Assembly (NCBI GenBank): GCA_034440575.1
Contig: JAOTOL010001557.1
Coordinates: 1,713,501-1,777,500, forward strand
DNA: 64,000 nucleotides
From: Imbricaverruca yamaguchii
Taxonomy: Eukaryota; Arthropoda; Thecostraca; Neoverrucidae
Direction of reading: 5' to 3'
The notes under the pieces were generated by a model. The model searched no databases. It was not told where the DNA came from and saw only the letters and a program-made list of their open reading frames with translations. A program made the translations under genes and the position numbers. This document shows positions 33,209 through 45,620 of this stretch, one piece after another (position 1 is the stretch's first letter; each line of letters starts with the position of its first letter).

Positions 33209-36185
33209 GACAAGCTCGTTCAGTTTAAGCTAAGCGGGGGATTGTATTCTGCCGTATAAGTGTTTTATTCGCAGCAGCACAGCCCGTAAAATATGTTGTG
33301 AGGTGTTTTCAGTTACTAGCAAGCAAGAAAACCTCTGGATACCCCGTTTCAGCATATTGGTTTCTCACTTGCTTGGTTGCCTGCAGCACGTTTTGCTAAC
33401 TGGTGGAAATCTAGCTGTTTTTTTTTTCATCCGTTGCGTGTCTATATATGTGAATGCGCTATTGCAGAATAGGTGGTAATGTCGAAAAATACAGGATGTC
33501 GGCATTTAATGCTCACCATATGTTGTTGGGTTTTGCGATTTGGTCCTCACCTGCCGCCATACCAAATTAAAACGTGTCGGAATGCATTCCACATCTGCAA
33601 TGTCTCCACGGCACGGTGGGCTGTGGTTATATGACAGGTACACTGTCTGTCACATTACGACGTGCATGGATGGTCTCCCAGGAGAGGCCCCACCTTTTTG
33701 CAGTGGGCGGGACTATGTGCTCCAAGAATCCGGCGTCGGAGCCACCAGAATTACTTGTCGGGGCCCCCAGAATCCATGTAATGACTCTTTAAAAAAAAAA
33801 CAGCGTACACCAAAGAACAACCAAAAGGGAAAATTTGCGGTAGCGGGGCCTGTCCATTCGCGATGGGACCCAGCTAAGTACAACCCGCACCGCGAACTCG
33901 CGCCGAGCCTCAAAACATTGCGCTCTGGACCAAACATTCCATCGGTAGTCCAAAAAAAATCGGGTCTGACCATGAACAATTCCCCTCGGGGCTTCCAAAC
34001 ATTTCCGCCCATGGTCCCAAATACGAAGCGTGCCCCTAGAAATATCGTCCGAACCCGACACAAATATATCCGGAGCCCTTCAAAATATAGAGATCACGAA
34101 AAATTCATTTCCGAAGCAGGATAATCACTCCGGAGTTCCAAACATACCACCAGGTACTTTTTTTAATGCGTACGGTTCCCAAAAAGCGTACTACAGCTTG
34201 AAAGTAAAATTTTGAAGGGACGCAAAAATATGGCGCCTGGGGATCGAATAATCATGCCAGGACTCGGTCTTTAAAAAATACAATGTCAGCAAAAACTGCG
34301 TCGAGACGAGTAAACTATCGTTGGGTCGCCCTGGAACCACGCGCCTTGGCCCAAAAAGTCGCGCTGGTATCCCGTAATCCGCCAGTATCTCCTATTTTGG
34401 ACGATATTTCAGAAACGTGCTGGAATATTCAAATGGCGTTTTGTGACGTTCAAAGACAGCGCATCCAATGCAAAAATAATCTTTGAAATCCGTTGGTAAA
34501 TACAAGGGTTGTGCAAAATCTACTCACCGGCCGCCTGCCCGTCAAAGAGCAAAGCTACCTCAGCGGGTAAGAGGTAGCTTGCTCCTGCCCCACAATACCG
34601 CACATTTCCTTAATTTCACAAATCAAAGGGACCTTTTTATGTGAAACATGCTCCGATGTAGCTGGAAAGTGATTATCACATAGCTATTTCCATTGATAGT
34701 ATAATGGGCTGCATGCCAAAAAGGCCGTATGATGCCCTATATGTTTTGAGACGAAAGCAAGCGATATAGATATTGCCGGAGGCTCTGATCTGCGGGCCAG
34801 TGATAAGTTGGGTTGTTTGAAGTTAGAGATATCAGTGTGAACTTAAATTTTCGTTATAATTACGGGTCGCTCATGCATATTTCTTTCCAGTTTTCTAGCT
34901 TTGCTATTTTCCAGTGGATTAGAGAGTCGTTTGCACGAAAATAGTGAAAATACTTTCCAGCTCTACTGAGGTGAGGAAATTGCCTTTGGTTCCTTAGTGG
35001 GCGGACCGGACCGTCCCTGATTTTGGCCATGTACGTGGCAAAATGTGCAGCGATTAAGCAGAAGTGGAAGGTCTGTGTCACTGGTGCCAGATATGGCCCA
35101 TCGATCTGGCACCGCACCATTTTATTTGTCGTTCTCCAGTTCATGCGACGGTGGGTGAGGGCATGCTTACCGGAATACAGGTTTAAAATCGATCCAGTCT
35201 AATGCAGAGCTGAGGTGATCTTGGATGCGACACATTCACCGAATCACATTGCTAAAGCCCAAATGCAGAAATCAAAATTGCCATCCCTCCCTGGGGCTGG
35301 GAAGGCCGCTAATGACAGTGGGCGCGTCGCGTCCCTATCACTCCCTCCAATGAATCTATGTCATCGCGTATGCAATAGGAATGGCAACAGTCTGGTGCTC
35401 GGAGTGTGGTAGGCTAAGGGTCCTGAAGCCGAAATCATCAGCCGATATGTGGTCCTCGCATCCGATCGGGCGATGAGAAGAAGTTGCATTCTGTCATCTC
35501 AGGATAGGAAATACTCTAATCACACATAGCTACATACTGTCCAGAGGTGACCGACCTTTATGCCCACGTTGTTTTGCCCTGCTTGCTACAGCATGCCATG
35601 TTCGCATGCCCACCTCTGGGGCCCCTAAGCCCCCAATATTTTGGAAGAGCGAACACCGACTCCTTGCTTATGAATGCTGGACGACTCCGAGGTCGTGGCG
35701 TCCGGTATAATTTTGTCGCATTCCTTCAACAAGCAAACTTTTACATGATATCATTTTTGATAAGTTGTGTCATACAATGGGTGAGCAACATTCCAGGCAT
35801 CAGTGGAATTGCCAGCCTTATGATCATGGTAATATAACGAATTCGAAATTAATCTAGATATCTTCCGAAACGTCCTCCGCAGACACTGTAGTAAACGCCC
35901 GATGAACTAAATCGTTGCAAATTTCACACCCAGCAAACAAATGTTAGCCCTATGTGCGCTTGGTATGTGACTTAGCCCTAAATTCACGGGAAAAAACTGA
36001 ACAAAGCGGTGGAGATATTTCAGTGACTCAGGCAAGAGAAAATATGCAAGGAAAAGGGGAGAAAAGAGGCAAGCGGAGAGACCCATGGGGAAAGAGAGCG
36101 AGAATGCGAGAATGCGAGGAAGATACAGATACAGAAATAGAGATAGCGGCAGAGACATAGTGAAAGATAGATACGGAGAGAGACA
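33209..36185. other. 3' region of CCDC124 and intergenic DNA, nothing recognised
   Basis: Includes the CCDC124 3' UTR; no clear AATAAA was found in the first 300 bp. A plus-strand 194-codon frame at 33540-34124 overlaps minus-strand frames and has no recognised domain. CTTTGAAATCCGTTGGTA at about 34481 recurs at about 15134. Confidence 0.35.
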
Positions 36186-36189
36186 GGGA

Positions 36190-36199
36190 TATGTATATG

Positions 36200-36233
<34 letters not shown>

Positions 36234-36245
36234 AAGAGAGGGGGG
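36190..36245. repeat. (TA)n followed by (GA)n
   Basis: TATGTATATGTATATATATA then GAGAGAGAGAGA-type sequence, inside a wider purine-rich stretch from about 36040 to 36290. Confidence 0.85.
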
Positions 36246-36399
36246 CTAGAGAGAAATGGATGGAGAGGGGAGGGGCAGATATACAGAGACAGCAAGTTTG
36301 GCTGTAGCACCGATCGTCCACAGGGTGATCGGATCACAACACGGTCAGGAATCATTGCAATGCTAGCAGGACATCAGTAGCGTCACAGTGCCAGCACCG

Positions 36400-36835
36400 C
36401 TTATGCTAAACATGTACGGAGTGGGCTTGATGAACTTCCAAGAAGTCATAATGTCGAGACGTGGCTTGCAGTTCCTGATCTCGATGGATTTGGCTATTAT
36501 CAGATCTGCCACGTCTTTGTAGGTGCGGAGGACCGACAGTTGCAGTGACCCGATGTGGATGACATCTGTGTTGTGGTGGTGCTTCGTATGTTCACCAAAT
36601 GGCGCGTTTGTGTTTGATTCTTCGCGCCTTTTATATGCCGATTGTATCGATCGCCGGCACTTCTTTTGGTTTCTCCCATGAAGAAGGGCTTGTGATCGGT
36701 GTAGCCTTAGCATGTGATTTGATAAACCGCATCCTGTTTGCGGCGTTTACCCTTCACACCTGCAGAGCGCGCGAAGCATTGCCTGTTTCCTGGTGGACAA
36801 GGCGATGGTGGAGAGCAGAGTTCGAAGGTCTGCTC
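36400..36835 (-). mobile_element. Penelope-like fragment, left arm of an inverted pair
   Basis: Read on the minus strand, frames with shifts give QDAVYQITC, FFMGETKRSAGDRYNRHIKG, APFGEHTKHHHN and IAKSIEIRNCKPRLDI. The order Y.I.C, Y.GET.R...R...H, then a late (E/K)S..I....P.L is the GIY-YIG endonuclease layout of Penelope-like elements. It is a decayed copy, with frameshifts between blocks. The right arm at 37410-37816 is about 80% similar by eye and inverted. Confidence 0.62.
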
Positions 36836-37409
36836 TTACAAATGGTGACGGTGTCACTATTTGTGGTAGGGTTTTCCCACTTTTCCAGGCTATCTTAATG
36901 GGCAGTTTGGACGACCTGATAGCTGAATGTATATTGTGTGCCAGCTCGTCGTCAATGTACGAGAGAGGACGTCAGTAGCTTTGTCTCTGCTAAAGTATTG
37001 GCCTCGTCTAACATGACTGGTGCTGTGTCGTGCTTGTAATCTCGCTCGGGTGACGACTTTATCTCGATAGTCATTAATTAGACCCGAACCGATCTTGTGT
37101 CTTTGTCAGCCATAACATTGGAGCCTATGCGCTTTGACCTCAGGAGCAGTGGGTATAGTACAGGCTTCTTAGTTTGCTTTAGTTGAGCTGACTTGCACGA
37201 CAATGACTAGCACGGCCATTGGCTTGATGCATGACTATATGGTATACTGTCTATCCATGGCAACTATTGGAAGAGTATCAAGAAACGGTACCTAGTAATG
37301 TGGTAACGAATCGGTACGCTCGATAGTGAACTTGATGATATGATTGAATTCATTGATAAGGTTAAAGTGTCTGGTTGAAGTTGAAAATCCTATTTATCGC
37401 AAGTGGTGG
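36836..37409. other. Spacer between the Penelope-like arms
   Basis: About 570 bp. No RT-type block could be read on either strand. Confidence 0.4.
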
Positions 37410-37816
37410 CGCGCTTTGCTCTCGATCCGTCACCTGGCCCAGCATGAAACAGGCTATGTTTCGCGTGCGCTGGCGGTGTGAATGCGACGAAAGGAATGCG
37501 GTTATCAAGTTACACGCCAAGCCTGCGCCGATCATAAACCCTTTTGCATAGAAGAAACCAAAGGGAGTGTTCGCGATCGATACAATGAACATCTATGAGA
37601 CGCGAAGAATCGGACACCAAACGCCTTTCGGTGAACATACGAAGCAGCACCACAACACGGACGTCATCCACATCGGGTCACTGCAACTGTTAGTCCTCCA
37701 CACCTGCACAGACGTGGTGGATCTGAAAATAGCCGAATCTATTGAGATCAGGAACCGCAAGCCAAGTCTCAATATTATGACGTCTTGGAAGCTCATCGAG
37801 CCCACTCCGTACAGCT
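37410..37816 (+). mobile_element. Penelope-like fragment, right arm of an inverted pair
   Basis: Plus-strand counterpart of 36400-36835. It encodes GYQVTRQACADHKPF, ETKGSVRDRYNEHL, TPFGEHTKQHHNTDVIHIG and IAESIEIRNRKPSLN. The catalytic-type glutamate in IAES..I and the LN end are better kept here. Frameshifts separate the blocks, so neither arm is functional. Confidence 0.62.
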
Positions 37817-40285
37817 AGCTGTGTTGACACTGTGATGCTGCTGGTGTGCTGCTGGCACTATAATGCTTGCCCACAGTGTTGTAATCAGATCACCGTGTAG
37901 ATGGGGAGTGGTGGTAGGTGCATGGGAAGTTACCCGCACTCGGGGATATTGGCGCGAGCCCTTTTCCTTAAGCTTATTGAACGTACTTCAGAAGAGTGCT
38001 AAAACTTGGTAGATATCGAATTCAAGAGAGCGAATTTGGCTCTGGGTTAGAAAGAAATTAAACAAAATGAATTCCTGCATTGCACCTGAAGGGCTGTGTT
38101 GAGTTGCTCGCGAGCGGAAATGCTGCCACGAATGTCTTTCGTTCGAAAAAAAGATCATGAGCACTTCATGAAGAATATTTAGACACAAGTTGATGACATT
38201 AAAGTAGATACTGCATATGTTTCTCAGTGAATAAATTGGAACGCGAAGCGTTGCAATAAAACAATTACTGCAGTTCCAAAGACCTGGCAGTGGGGCCGGG
38301 CCGTTCAGATGATAGTTTGCACTATGCCCAGGTGAGTGGACTCATTCGGGCCCCGCCCTCGCTGGCAACCACTTCACGGTGTTGAAATGAGTAAATATCA
38401 CTGCAGAAAACCAGTGATGCGTCGCTCCGATCGCTCATATTTCCAGCCCGTACAATGCAAATTCTTGGGGAGTTTTTGACAAGTGATGATTTATTGCCCT
38501 TTGATGCATTATAATCACCTAAACGATGACAATGATCTACTGTGTAGCGAAGCCAACTTCTGGTCGCCTCTTTAACAACCAATCAAGCGGTAAGAGTATG
38601 GCTGCACCTGTATGTGTGAACAGGTTCTGACTCGTCGGATCCTGTCGCGGATGCAGTCTCCGGGAGGAAGCTTCCGTTCTTCCCCGGTGCCGATCCGTCG
38701 CTGACTTAGCAAGTTGACAGTGTACGAACAGTTGCACAACGCCTGGACTCGGGGTCGCTTGGTCTACTCAGGCTTGGTGAGCTCCGGTGCCATCGCCGGT
38801 GGGTACCCCTAAAGAGACTCCCATCATGTAACATGTCCCAGCGCTGGCACCATGTGACATGGAACCGATGCCCATGTCGAACATTGCCGGCCGAGTGTCG
38901 TCGACCGAGGCCCTCCCTCTGACGTATGGGTGTTGCAATGCACCGGCACGAAAAAACGAGCCGTGCCACGTGTGAAAGGATACAATACCGCCACGCGACA
39001 GATCATGGCAGACGGAGTTAAGCAGACGGCTCAGCCGATGCGCAGTTGGACGGTTGGCCTTCCCGGTGCCGAGAGTGACTTTGTGGCATGCACTTTGGTG
39101 AGACGTGCGACAGTGTTTGTCCGGGCGATTGTTGGAACTCAGGTCGTTCTGTGACAAGCCGTCTCCACTTTGCCGTTCGTAAGCCCCGTCAATAGATGGA
39201 GATAGAGTGTAGATGAAGCGATTGAGGGTAGATTGAGGGTCCAAATATTTATGTAATCTAAAATTCGATTGGGTGAAATCCAAGGAGTTTCGTTTTAATG
39301 GTAGCTGGGGTCTCTCCCTTGAGGAGATTACTTGGTGCTCCTCTGGCTTTCCCCACCAATATTAGAGAAGCTCCACCCCTAGTACCCTGGGTGCCGGTAT
39401 TTTTATACAGGAGTTAAGCTAAAGACAACATGAAGCACAGCAAACAGCATACAGCATGCCTCAGACAATATAAAGCATAACACAAAGGGAACATAGCATA
39501 TGCAATATAAAATTCACAATAATTTCACGCTTGAAACCATGAGTTTAAACCTGTAATCTGTATGTTAATCAACATGGGACAGTACGCCTTTTAGCTACAA
39601 GCTGCAAGGGCAACAACAGACTTGTCTTAGCTTCTTTTGAAATAGGCGAGGGATGATTGATTGTTATAATTCGCTATCGTTCGTATCTGGCCTTCGTCTG
39701 CCGGCAGGCGCTATATCACGACCTTCCTGTCATTGAACAGGTTTCTGTTTACCGGGCCCTACGTGACTTTTTATCCGCACTTCCTTTGGCGGAAGGCTTA
39801 CACCAAGCGAGTGTTCCAAGACTGCTGACGAGCACTGCAAGACACTAATCCCTACTGCGCACCACCCAGGGATGCGTACCATCGGGATCTCCATTTTCGA
39901 CGGAAAGCTTAGTGGTCTCGGGTTCAACTTCCAGAGTGATGGTTAGGAATTGATGAACCATGACGCGCGGTGTGCTGGGTAATAGTTTCCCGGGTAAAAG
40001 TAAGGCGTTTAGCTTGGTAGCCTAACCCAGTGTATAGTGTGCGTAGGCGCAAGAAGAAGGCATCATATGGTATACATATAGTTGTTTGTCCAACTACAGA
40101 CGTCGCATCGAAGCAAATCTTACCTGTGCTTGTTATTCACACACGAAAATATTTTCATCCTACAGCCACATTCAACAGTTCAAGTTGTGATTGACAGATT
40201 AATTATCGAAAAATTAACGTCTAAGTCCTTGCATCTTGCATTTCTTCCCTATCTCTAGCATTTGTTCTTGCTTCGGACACCTAAC
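37817..40285. other. No recognised gene
   Basis: Mixed composition. Overlapping frames on both strands around 38706-39283 have no recognisable domain. Nothing else called. Confidence 0.35.
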
Positions 40286-41167
40286 TTAACACGCGCCCTG
40301 GAGGGCCTCTGAAAACTACGCGCTATGATCTTGGCTCCTATGACAGCTAGAACAACGAAATTCACACAGTGGATGGGTACGGTAGTGAACTCTATTTTTT
40401 GCAAATCATGACAGGTTAACATATTCAAGGTCAAATGAGGTCAAAATGTGGAAAAAAAGTTTCCGGTTTTGTGTGGCTTGGCTTGTCATTGTTATGGATC
40501 GCTGTGATTGCGTTTAACTGCTCCAAATTTCGACATCAACGATGTTTTCGACATCACTAATGATGCAATGCTGATGCTAGACCAGGCATTTAACCTCAGG
40601 TCACCCATATAACAGCACTTTATCAGGTCATTACGTGCTCCAGTTACCGAAACCGGGCCGCTCGCCCGACTACTCCGACAACAACGACAAACAGTAGTTT
40701 TGAGGATGTGTAGGGAGTAACATGCAAGGTGACATCAATTGCATGACAGTCATTTGCATCTATGACAACATTCCAGTTTACCAAGTTTGATTCCATTAAC
40801 CTACCATGAACTTGACCTGACTTGACTTCGGTGACCTAACATGACTTTGAAACTATACAGCATAGCAATACACATCAAACAAGTCGCTAGTGTTGCCAAG
40901 AACACTCCCCTTTTGGCAATATACGGGAAGCGCATCAGATCCGATTTTTGTTGTCTGGCGCTTCGGATTTTTTATTTTAACGTTCCCTAACTCGAAAAAT
41001 TCCAGTCGATTTTCGTTTGTTCGTGCTTTGAACAACGCGCCGGTCATTTCCAAGCAGGTACGCAAACAATGGCGTTTGTCGCCCGATAAAATCTGGAGTT
41101 ATGTACGAAAAGCCGGAGGGGTGGGCGGATTTCACCCCCCCCCCCCCTCCTCCAGGGCGCGTGTTAA
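40286..41167. mobile_element. TTAA-flanked inverted-repeat element, copy 1
   Basis: Both ends have TTAA (40286-40289; 41164-41167). Inside these is a 15-bp terminal inverted repeat, CACGCGCCCTGGAGG on the left and CCTCCAGGGCGCGTG on the right. The 874-bp core has no transposase frame. Core blocks (GGTCAAATGAGGTC, GACTTGAC.TCGG.GACCTAAC, GGAGGGGTGGGCGGA) recur in order in copy 2. A TTAA target suggests piggyBac- or Kolobok-type mobilisation; this part is inference. Confidence 0.85.
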
Positions 41168-41289
41168 CATGAATTTGAGAAGACTGGGGCTGGCATGGTC
41201 ACTTCCCGTTCGCCGCGACTAAGCCTTGATCCCGCCCTGTTGACTCTTAAACCAGGGGACACCGAAGGAGAACAGAAGAATTTTATACT

Positions 41290-41790
41290 GAGTGCATCAG
41301 GCCGTACCCAACCGGTGCTGAGCTTTCCTGGAAACTGAAAACCGCTCCCCTGGGCGCTGGCCATCGCGCCGCCGACGGCCGACCGGCGCCGGCTCTGTTC
41401 GGCCGGACCGGGGCGACGACCCGTTTCTGGCCGGCCGCCTGTCGGGCTGGCGGGCGGCGCGGCGCCGCCGCCGCCGGCCCGGCGCGGTCAGTGCAGCCTG
41501 TCGACTGGAGACGGACGGTGGTGGAGCCGACGCGCCGCGCCGCCAGCCGGGCGAGCTGCGCCACGGCCGGTTTTTGTGGCTGCCGGCGGTGATGGAGCCG
41601 GCCGGTCGGCCCGACAGCCGGTGCGTGTCGCCGAGGTCCCGCCAGGAAGCGCAGTGTGTGACTGCGATGAGACGCGTCAGGCGATGGCCGTGCAGCGAGC
41701 GGCGGCACGCGGGCTGGCGGTGACGAGCTGAGAACCGGCGGATATCCAGCGTACCTGACCGCGCAACGCCAGCCACCACATCAGTGAGTA
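41290..41790. other. GC-rich CpG-dense island, possible promoter or first exon
   Basis: About 480 bp of very GC-rich DNA dense in CGGCCGG-type words, in sharp contrast to the AT-rich flanks. Minus-strand open frames here are expected from base composition and show no domain. On the plus strand the island ends at a good donor-like CATCA|GTGAGTATG (41784). It could be a 5' non-coding exon of the gene with the exon at 47648; unproven. Confidence 0.4.
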
Positions 41791-44352
41791 TGCAGTGGTG
41801 GAGCTCTGTTTTATCTTCGGCGAAGGTCTGGCACCCTATTAACTTCGAAAGTTAACCATTTTACACTGAAACATATTCATTTTCCCGTTATTTTCCCGTT
41901 TTCCCTCCATCTCAACCCACCTCTATCTTTTCGTAGCTTTCCCTCTCCTCTTCCCTATCTCATACACTACTAGCCTGGGTTCAACGAGCCAAGATAATGT
42001 ATTTGTGAATATAGGCCTCGTCGTCATATGGCTTCCCAAAGTTAACATTGAACCATGCATCTCATACTCCCTCATGCTCAATATTCGGAACTAGTGTGGT
42101 AATGCGTAAGAATACAATTTGGTGATATCTTTCAACTTCGTCTACTCAAGTGCAAGGCTTCAACTAGATCTGATCCATGCATTATCTCTTACCGGTTTAG
42201 CCTACCAAAAAGTGAACGCAAGCTTTTCAGCATCACCGCAATACAAATGTAACGCACCCAACCAAACGGCTGAAAGAATTGCTTCTCAGGCATATCATGA
42301 AGCAATTCTCGTCGGAATTATGGCGCTGTGTTCACCGAGTGGTAGCCCTGAAGGCGAATGGATCTGGCCTTGTCACTTTGAGATCTCCACAATCGACGGC
42401 ATCCAAGGCCACTCGACCACACACTATTGTTTGTACCCGCAATGAATTTCGGCCATCAAGAGTGGAGCTGTGATCGGTCGGCCGATCGTATCGCATGCGA
42501 TCGATCGGTAAAAATGATTTATCTTGCCCTCTACAGTCAAGCTGTTGTTCTCTGCGATGTACTCAGGCCAGCCGGCCGGCTGGCCTTCGTCGACTGGTAA
42601 AGGACTGAAAACTCCAGTGACGAGTGGCATTTAATTTCTGGAGCCAGGAGTCCGATAGTCAACACCAAACTAGTTCTCACTCTCCTCAATCACAGTAGTG
42701 TTCTGTTCTTTTCAGGTCAATAGCATGGCGCAGTATTATTCATGTGTTTGTGTTGCTCTTTGAAGTACGGTGTAACCTGCAAAGATGCGGTTTCGGAAAT
42801 GGCAAAGGAGAATAATTCAGACCAGAACAGATAGAGAATAGGAACATTAAGCACCAATGAATAATAAGTCGATGAATACCTGCGATTTATACTTCATCAC
42901 ATCGTCACATTGCTTATGCTGCATCCTGTCCCCTTTCATCATTTGTGCCCCGGCCACCACGTCGCCGCTGTACGTGAGAAGAGCAACCCAACAGCGTTTG
43001 TAGTCAACAGTTTGTCTAGCCAGACCGTGCACAGTGAGTATAGAAAGACCGTGATCGTCGCATTGACAGCAGGCGGTAGGGACGGAGTGTGCACTACCAC
43101 AAAGGGTACTTTAAAATGTCGTAAATATCGGTGTCAGAATCCCCACTATCATAATATTCACCCGATTCCGCTTCAGCTATCTGCGGTCAGTGTCCGGACC
43201 GAGAAGAGGCTAACAGCGACCGATGTTCCGCAAATTTGACCTTGAATGGTTTAACTTTGAGTGACGAAAGTTCCTCTTTTTGTTCCTGCGTCTTAACCAA
43301 CCGGCTATGCTAATGGATGCCTAATTCTTCCTAGGGACAGACAACTTCTGGAGCGACACTGAGTTTCATTGAGTCCGGGGCGGATACCAGGGGGGCATAG
43401 GGCTCCACACGTCCCCCATGGAGACGCGGCGACCCTCTGACCGCGGAAAGCCCCTTCCCCGTGGAAGACTCGCGTGCGCATCCGAACCTCCCTCACCCAC
43501 AGACGATGTTTGGCCAGCCAAAGGCACCGCTCCAAGACTCTCGCAGTAAACCCCATCCGAGGAAATGACCCTCCTCCAGACTAGTGTCCGACCGCCACGA
43601 AGATGCCCGGATTCGCCTCTGTGTTAAATATCTGCAATGGGAAACATAATTAGCCAGATGAGTGCCAAAACACACAAAATTATTTCCAAAATGTACTGAA
43701 GTTACCACAGATTAGGTGCAGATACGACTGGCACTGGATACATGTGTTTCTCCCCCATGAAAAGGTGGCTCCTTGTTGATAATGGGAAAGATGTCCCTCC
43801 AGGGATGCTTGAATGCACAACCTCCCCCGCCCAATGATTTTTTTTTTGTCAAGCAAAGACGTCCATCTCAGGGGAAAAAGCGCTTCAGTCCGTCTAGTGC
43901 ACCCACCTCCGCGCTCCCCATCCCCTGCCCCACTCGGCGATGTTCAGTCCAAGGCGCCTCTCCAGAGACTTCGACAGTGGCACCCCTCCGTGGAAATGGT
44001 GCCTCTCCAGACGAGTTCCTCACCGATGCAAATGTCTGGATCTGCCTCTACCACCAATCGAAAAGCTTGCTCCAATTATGCACGCCTGGTACCAAAAATG
44101 CGTGTCAGGAAAAAATTAGCTGCATGTGAGAATCGCTAAAGCATGCATGAGCATATATGGGATATGACCAGTGAGTGTACGGTTCCCAATACGGCCCATA
44201 TAGTTACAACACTGAAATCGAACCCTCAGCCTGAGCTTGTTGTTAATGCTGCACCCTGTTTTCGTTGTTCGGATTATTCTCAGTCAGCTGCTGCCGAGTG
44301 AGCGGCCGTCTGGCAAGGTCGTATTACGAAGAGAGAGAGCGAGAGAGATAGA
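41791..44352. other. No recognised gene
   Basis: No recognised domain in any frame. Pyrimidine-rich patches around 41880-41950 and short chance ORFs only. Confidence 0.35.
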
Positions 44353-44541
44353 GATTAGAGATGGAGATGGAGATGGAGATGGGGATGCAGATGGAGATGG
44401 AGATACGAATGGGGGATGGGAGAGAGACCAGCTGGCTGCGATAGAAAAAGAAGAGAGCAGGGGAGAGAGATATAGATGGGAGATGCTAGAAAGACCAACT
44501 GGTTTGGAGAGAAAGAGAGAGAGAGTGAGATATAGAGAAGG

Positions 44542-44595
<54 letters not shown>

Positions 44596-44596
44596 A
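44353..44596. repeat. Purine repeat: (GAGATG)n then (GA)n
   Basis: GAGATG hexamers at about 44358-44412, then irregular purine-rich DNA, then a nearly pure GA run at about 44543-44592. Confidence 0.9.
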
Positions 44597-44639
44597 GCTG
44601 GCTGGCCTAAGGCACGACTTGCCGTCGGCTGAGCCGGTT

Positions 44640-45620
44640 CGCCGCCTCACCAGCCAACCAGCCACCGTATGTCGGTCAACCAATCACCATCGGTACGATC
44701 AGCCGAGCACGTGCGGCGCACTGGGTTTCCGATCGCCTCGTTTCTGATCAGCGTTCACGGCTGCCCTTTGCCGAGGGGCTGACATGGCATGTGCGGCCCC
44801 AGTGAGGGCTGCCCACCAACGGCTGCGGCCCGGCTGGCGGCTGCTCCGCCGGCCGCCAGCCGGGTCAAGCGTGGCAGGATGGAGCACGCCGAGCTGCGGC
44901 CGGCCGGGCCGGCCCGGTGACTGGCTACTTTCACCGGCGCGCAGTACACGGCTCGGCTTCGGGGCCACGTCTGCCCAGCCGGCTGCGGCTCGCCACGGAG
45001 AGATTTGTCCGCCGCGACGCCTCCCGGAATCGGCAGCAACGCCAGCACCCGTCCGCCACCACCAGTCACAAGACGTTAATCAACACCGACCGCGAGGGCC
45101 CCCTGCCTGCATCAGCCACGGCGAAGTGCTTTACGTCGCATTCTTTTAACAGGAGGGAGATTCTTTACTGTCTCACCGCTTGAGACCGGGTTCCCCACCT
45201 TGAAAAATAATGCAATTTTGCGGTTATTTAAATCAATTCAGCTTCACCACGCATAGCTTTTGGTAAGCGTACTGGAACAGAAGTGATCTAAATCACAACA
45301 CAAAAGTGTACGTGATTTTCTGACGGTGATGAAACTGGTCGCAGGTATCCCCGCACCGTCACCAGTCACGGTGGCGAAACCGCATGTCAACACCGCCGGT
45401 CACACGAGCAGTCCTGCTCTCCGTCCGTGTACAACGCACTCCACGGCTGACTCGACAGCATGTTCAAGGCCTCGTGTCGGTGGGTGCGGCTGACGCAACT
45501 TCCCCGGCCGGACGGGACCCAGACGCACCCGCCGCCACCCGTGCGGGCCACTGCATAACTACAGACAGTGCCGGCACTCGGCATCACTTCGTGCACGATG
45601 CAGTGCGACCGGATTCCCCC
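44640..45620. other. Second GC-rich stretch, possible regulatory or exonic
   Basis: GC-rich from about 44640 to 45120 and again from 45340 to 45620. Open frames occur on both strands and match nothing known to me. Might be an exon or promoter of the gene seen at 47648. Confidence 0.3.

Noticed and set aside
33540..34124. 194-codon plus-strand frame downstream of CCDC124
   Set aside because: Overlapped by open minus-strand frames and without recognised motifs or splice sites.
36040..36290. CRISPR-like or other regular array
   Set aside because: Simple purine-rich and TA/GA repeats with no conserved repeat-spacer structure. The genome is eukaryotic.
44237..44632. 131-codon Arg/Glu/Asp-rich frame
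   Set aside because: Produced by GAGATG and GA repeats.
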